A stretch of 12,917 nucleotides of DNA from an uncultured Mycoplasmataceae bacterium (lineage in GTDB: Bacteria; Bacillota_I; Bacilli_A; Mycoplasmatales; Mycoplasmoidaceae). A program made the position numbers and the translations under genes. This document shows positions 9,294-12,917 of the stretch, in pieces. The stretch's first letter is position 1. Each line of letters starts with the position of its first letter. Where the stretch lies: positions 1 to 12,917 of the forward strand of contig CASEQO010000023.1 in assembly GCA_949290035.1 (NCBI GenBank). The letters are read 5' to 3'. The notes under the pieces are model-generated. The model had not been told where the DNA came from. It did not search any database and worked only from the letters and a program-made list of their open reading frames with translations.

Positions 9294-10499
9294 ATGAGTA
9301 AAATTTTAGTAATAAATGGTGGATCAAGTTCTATAAAATTTAAAGTTTATGACTCCACATCAATGATATCTTTATGTCAAGGTTTATGTGAAAGAATATT
9401 TGTTGATGGAAGATTTAAATTAACTTATTTAGATTTAAATACGAATAGTGAAAATGAAATTGAACTTGAAACAGACTTTCCAAATCACGATGTAGCAGTT
9501 GAGTTCTTATTAAATAAATTAGTTGAATGTAAAATAATTGATTCTATTGAAGATATAAAAGGAGTAGGTCATAGAGTTGTACAAGGTGCAGATGATATTT
9601 CGCAATCAGTTATAGTAGATGAAGAAGTTGAAAATATAATTGAAAAGAATATTGAATTAGCTCCTTTACATAACAAGCCTGAATTAGATATTATTAAAAT
9701 AATCAAAAATAAATTACCTAATTCAGTTAATGTAGGTGTATTTGACTCAGCGTTTCATACTTCTGTTCCATCTATTAATTCAACATATGCTATACCAAAA
9801 CAATGAAGAGAAGAATTAAAAGTAAAGAGATATGGAGCTCATGGTACTTCATATAGATATATCTTAGAAAAATCTAAATCTATATTAAATAAAGATAATT
9901 TAAATTTAATAGTATGTCATCTAGGAAATGGTGCAAGTATATGTGCTATTAAGGATTCAAAATCATTTAATACTTCAATGGGATTTACACCACTTGAAGG
10001 ATTAATTATGGGTACAAGATCTGGAGATATAGATCCTTCTATATTTAAATATATATCTAATAAATTAAATATTGATGCATCTGAAATAGATAAAATATTA
10101 AATTATGAATCTGGAGTAAAAGGATTATGTGGTTATTCAGATTTTAGAGATATAACTTCTAGATCACAACCAGGTAATGAATATGAATTTACATTAGATT
10201 TATTTGCTAAAAGAGTTGTAGATTATATTGTAAGATATACAAATGATTTGGATAACAAAGTAGATGCATTGGTATTCTGCGGTGGAATTGGTGAAAATGT
10301 ATCTATAATTAGAGAAAAAATAATTAATTCATTAAAAGTAGGAAATTACCATATAGATAGTGAATTAAATAAACAAAAAAATGAAGATTATTTAAAAATA
10401 AGTAAACATATTTGTAAGCATTCAAAAAATATATTTGTTATTAAAACAGATGAAGAATTAATGATTGCAAATGATGTTAAGAAAATAGCAAATTTATAA
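9294..10499 (+). CDS. ackA: Acetate kinase
   Basis: A 401-residue member of the ASKHA fold, the usual length. It converts acetyl phosphate and ADP to acetate and ATP, the main substrate-level ATP step from acetyl-CoA in many mycoplasmas, working with Pta (not in this window). Signature 1 is INGGSSSIKF (residues 7-16). Active-site elements are HRVVQG with Arg94, VFDSAFH with Asp151, YGAHGTS with His183, HLGNGAS, and the second signature GFTPLEGLIMGTRSGDIDP carrying the catalytic Arg. The C-terminal KTDEELMIAND holds the metal-binding Glu. The usual HRVVHG reads HRVVQG, a minor variation. One Trp (171) is TGA. The start is fixed by a strong Shine-Dalgarno, AAAAAGGA at 9281-9288, in the end of the preceding gene. 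It is the last gene of the pheS operon, followed by a clear terminator. Confidence 0.97.
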
Positions 10500-10503
10500 T
10501 TTT

Positions 10504-10534
10504 AAAAAATATCTCTTATTGAGATATTTTTTTT
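10504..10534 (+). terminator. Intrinsic terminator after ackA
   Basis: A 12-bp perfect stem, AAAAAATATCTC at 10504-10515 and GAGATATTTTTT at 10521-10532, with a 5-base loop TTATT, continuing into a T run to 10534. It begins 5 bases after the ackA stop and closes the pheS-pheT-acetyltransferase-ackA operon. The A-rich left flank means it may also work, more weakly, in the opposite direction, though no gene converges here. Confidence 0.85.
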
Positions 10535-10620
10535 ATTAAAATAATATTTTTATGTAATTTTTATTAATATTAAGTAAAATTTTAATAAATGTATTTTCTA
10601 AATTAAGTAAAGGGTATTAT
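10535..10620 (+). promoter_or_regulatory. Leader/promoter region of the permease-pncA operon
   Basis: Eighty-six very AT-rich bases between the ackA terminator and the permease ATG. Because the upstream terminator is strong, a promoter is expected here. Possible -10 boxes such as TAATAT (10567-10572) and TAAAAT (10575-10580) exist but none is convincing and no -35 box stands out. The translation signal is clear: AAAGGG at 10610-10615 precedes ATG 10621. I see no riboswitch-like structure. Confidence 0.35.
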
Positions 10621-12192
10621 ATGTCTATAAGCAATGAGACAACTAAAAAAATTGGGTTATTTACATCTCTATGTATGCTTGTAGGTTCTGTTGTAGGTGT
10701 AGGAATTTTTCTAAAAAACGATGGCGTATTTAAAACAAATGAATATAATTCAATTGGAATATTAATATCATGAATTTTGGGTGCTGTCATTGCATTTTCT
10801 ACTGCATATTGTTTTGCAGAAATAGGATCATCACAACATTCTAGATCAGGTATTTCAGGATGAGCTGAAAAATTATTAGGTAAAAAAATAGGATATTTTA
10901 TAAAAGTTATATTTCCGATATTTTATCTTTCTTTAATGGAAGTTATTTTATCTATGTATATGTCTGAAACAATTTTTCAATTGTTTCCAGGTACTATAGA
11001 AAACTTACATTTTGGATATATTGCGTTATTAACGTTAGGATTAATGTTTTTCTTTATAATATTTAATTACTTTTCTTTAAAAATATCTGGGATATTTTCA
11101 AGTGCTACAACTATATTAAAATTTATTCCTATAATATTCATAATTATTTTAGGTATTGTTATAGCTTCTATAGAAGGTGCAATAGGTATATTTAGTAATG
11201 AAAATGCTGAAAATATTGCAAACACTAATAATATATCTTATTCAAGTTCACCATCATTTTCTTTAATTATTTCTTGTTTACCTTCAATATTATTTGCATT
11301 CGATTCATTTACAAATGTTGGTAATTTAGCTTTAGATATAAAAAAACCTGAAAAAAATGTATCTTTATCAATAGTAATTGGAATGTTATTATGTTCTATA
11401 TTTTATTTATTAATCACTATAAGTCAAATATTATTAATGCAAGGTAATGCTTTAGCGTTATTTAGTGGAAATACAGAATATGTAAATAAATATTTTAATC
11501 AACAGTCAAGAAATGTTCTAACAGTTATTATTAAAGTATTTATATTAATTTCAATATCTGGAGTTGTTAATTCATTTTCTGCATCTACAATCAGATCATG
11601 TAATTCTTTAATAGATGAAAAAGTAATTTTTTGTTATAGATTTTTTGAATCTATTTCAAATAGAATTCCATTAAAAGATAAAGATGGACTTAGACCTGGT
11701 TTAATATTACTATTTACTATTACTTTGATATGATATTTAGCATTTATGATTCCATCAATAGTAGTATCTAAAAATGGTACTGATGCATTTTTAGATGGGA
11801 TAAGTAATTTTCCTACTTTATTTTTCTTTTTCATTTATGGAATGCTTGTACTAGGTGCATTAATAAATAGATTTACTAAAAAAGTACAAACAACTAAGTC
11901 TAAATTATTATTTGTTTTAGGACCAATATCTATAATAGGAATATTATTAGTGTTTGGATATCAATTCTTTTATCAATTTTTAACAAGACCTTTTGTAGAA
12001 ACAAATATGACATATGGTTGAGGATTATTTTATACTAATAATTATCAAACACAAGGTTATGTTGGAACAATATTTTTCTTTTTAGCTATTGCATTATTTA
12101 TTAGTATCCCATTAATAAATTACGGTTTATCTTATTTATTAAATAAAAAGAAAAATATTGAATATGTTATAGATTTTTCAAATAAGAGATAA
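10621..12192 (+). CDS. APC-superfamily amino acid permease
   Basis: A 523-residue polytopic membrane protein with about 12-13 hydrophobic segments, typical for the amino acid-polyamine-organocation family. The first transmembrane helix carries the substrate-binding signature GSVVGVGIF (residues 22-30), matching the family pattern 'Gs-iiG-sGIF'. AYCFAEIGSS in helix 2 matches 'aYaELg', and a segment FAFDSFTNVGNLALDIKKPEKNVSLSI matches the helix 6 to loop region 'FAF-G-Fe-x-xxxxa-E-xkNPkk-iP-xai'. At least four Trp codons are TGA. The substrate cannot be deduced; arginine, glutamate or other amino acids are possible in mycoplasmas. ATG 10621 follows a good Shine-Dalgarno. A long external loop with Asn/Ser residues lies around 185-210. 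pncA starts 5 bases after its stop, so they form an operon. Confidence 0.85.
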
Positions 12193-12197
12193 AAAAT

Positions 12198-12752
12198 ATG
12201 AATGCATTAATAGTAGTAGATATGCAAAATGATTTTAATGATTTTGGAAAAATACAAAATCTTGGATCAATTAAAATGTCAGAAAAAATTAGAGACTTTA
12301 TAAATCAACTTGATAGAGATAAATGAAAAATTATTTTTTCAAAAGATTGACACCCATTTAATCATATATCATTTCAATATTGACCACATCATTGTGTTAA
12401 AAATACTTTTGGTGCAAATTATATGGATGCACTAATAGACATAAAAAAAGATTATGAAATAAAAAAAGGGACAAGAAAGAAAAAAGAATCATATTCTTGT
12501 TTTATTAAAAACAAAAAAAATAAATCTAAATTAGATCAATATTTAAAAGAAAACAATATAAAAAATGTTTATGTTTGTGGACTTATAAAAGAAATTTGTG
12601 TTTTAGAATCAGCAAAGGATAGTGTATCATATGGATATAATACTTTTATAATAGATGATTTTACAATATGTCAAAATAAAGATTTATATAATAAAACTTA
12701 TATAAGTGATATAAAAGAAGTTATATCAACTAATATTAAAATAAATGATTAA
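12198..12752 (+). CDS. pncA: Nicotinamidase (PncA), isochorismatase-like hydrolase
   Basis: A 184-residue cysteine hydrolase that converts nicotinamide to nicotinate for NAD salvage by nicotinate phosphoribosyltransferase. The catalytic triad is visible: D8 in VVDMQNDF, K90 in the IKKGT segment, and C134 in GLIKEICVLESAKD. The metal site is given by D50 and H52 in KDWHP, H56 in NHISF and H65 in WPHHCV. ESYSCF matches the conserved 'xxSaF' region. Length is near the family norm (180-215). Three Trp codons are TGA; without them the standard code yields only the last 109 residues, beginning at an internal Met. The ATG at 12198 is the start because it directly precedes the first beta strand ALIVVD; the ATG at 12202 is out of frame. 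The Shine-Dalgarno (AAGAGA, 12184-12189) is weak, and the gene may depend on coupling to the permease ending 5 bases upstream. No obvious terminator follows. Confidence 0.93.
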
Positions 12753-12917
12753 TTTTTTAGGCTAATTATAGGGACATTTTGTTTAAAATTTAGCACATTC
12801 AAATAACACTTTTAAATAAACCTACATTTTTTAATTAAAATTTATAATTAAAAGAATTTGAGTAATATATTCAAATAAATATTAAAAATGAAAAGAATTA
12901 TAAAATGCTAGTAGGTA
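12753..12917. other. Non-coding AT-rich tail, possible promoter for a gene beyond the window
   Basis: No ORF is visible: ATG at 12888 meets TAG after seven codons. I see no tRNA fold and no clean terminator hairpin for pncA; an imperfect pairing of GTTTAAAA (12781-12788) with TTTTAAATAAAC is too weak to call. A 12-bp palindrome TTTTAATTAAAA lies at 12829-12840. TTGAGT (12858-12863) followed after 16 bases by TATTAA (12880-12885) could be a rightward promoter for a gene starting past 12917, but this is weak. Confidence 0.3.

Noticed and set aside
11634..11834. Minus-strand 66-residue ORF
   Set aside because: It is antisense to the permease gene, with no start signal or family match.
12753..12917. 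tRNA or small RNA gene in the final intergenic stretch
   Set aside because: No cloverleaf, CCA end or T-arm consensus; the stretch is simply AT-rich with weak palindromes.

Overview
The window looks like a piece of a Mollicutes (mycoplasma-type) chromosome. The DNA is very AT-rich. Nearly every long gene reads through only if TGA is translated as tryptophan: every Trp codon I read in the genes is TGA and I noticed no in-frame TGG. Genes are tightly packed, with overlaps of 1 and 17 bases and gaps of 2-5 bases. I cannot name the genus from this stretch.

Layout. (1) Bases 1-2682, plus strand: the 3' end of hisS, then aspS, a metallo-beta-lactamase-fold hydrolase that overlaps the end of aspS by 17 bases, and a 59-residue Cys-containing small protein. 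(2) A 12-bp inverted repeat at 2674-2720 sits where two transcripts converge and probably terminates both. (3) Bases 2692-5304, minus strand: a MATE-like multidrug/Na+ antiporter followed 3 bases later by an RluA-family rRNA pseudouridine synthase. (4) A 71-89 base divergent promoter region (5305-5393) contains a 14-bp palindrome with a TATAAT on each strand. (5) Bases 5394-10499, plus strand: pheS, pheT, a stand-alone GlmU-like acetyltransferase and ackA, closed by a clear intrinsic terminator at 10504-10534. (6) Bases 10621-12752, plus strand: an APC-type amino acid permease and pncA nicotinamidase. (7) A 165-base non-coding tail follows.

Together this is housekeeping content of a reduced genome: charging of tRNA with His, Asp and Phe, acetate-based ATP generation, NAD precursor salvage, uptake and efflux, and rRNA modification. 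I found no mobile element, CRISPR array, toxin-antitoxin pair, rRNA, tRNA or defence system.

Two points deserve a second look. The editing (B3/B4) domain of PheT lacks the conserved residues expected of an active Phe-tRNA proofreading site. The acetyltransferase at 8731-9291 resembles the C-terminal half of GlmU without its uridylyltransferase half, in an organism type that has no peptidoglycan. I see no strong evidence for a wholly new system.
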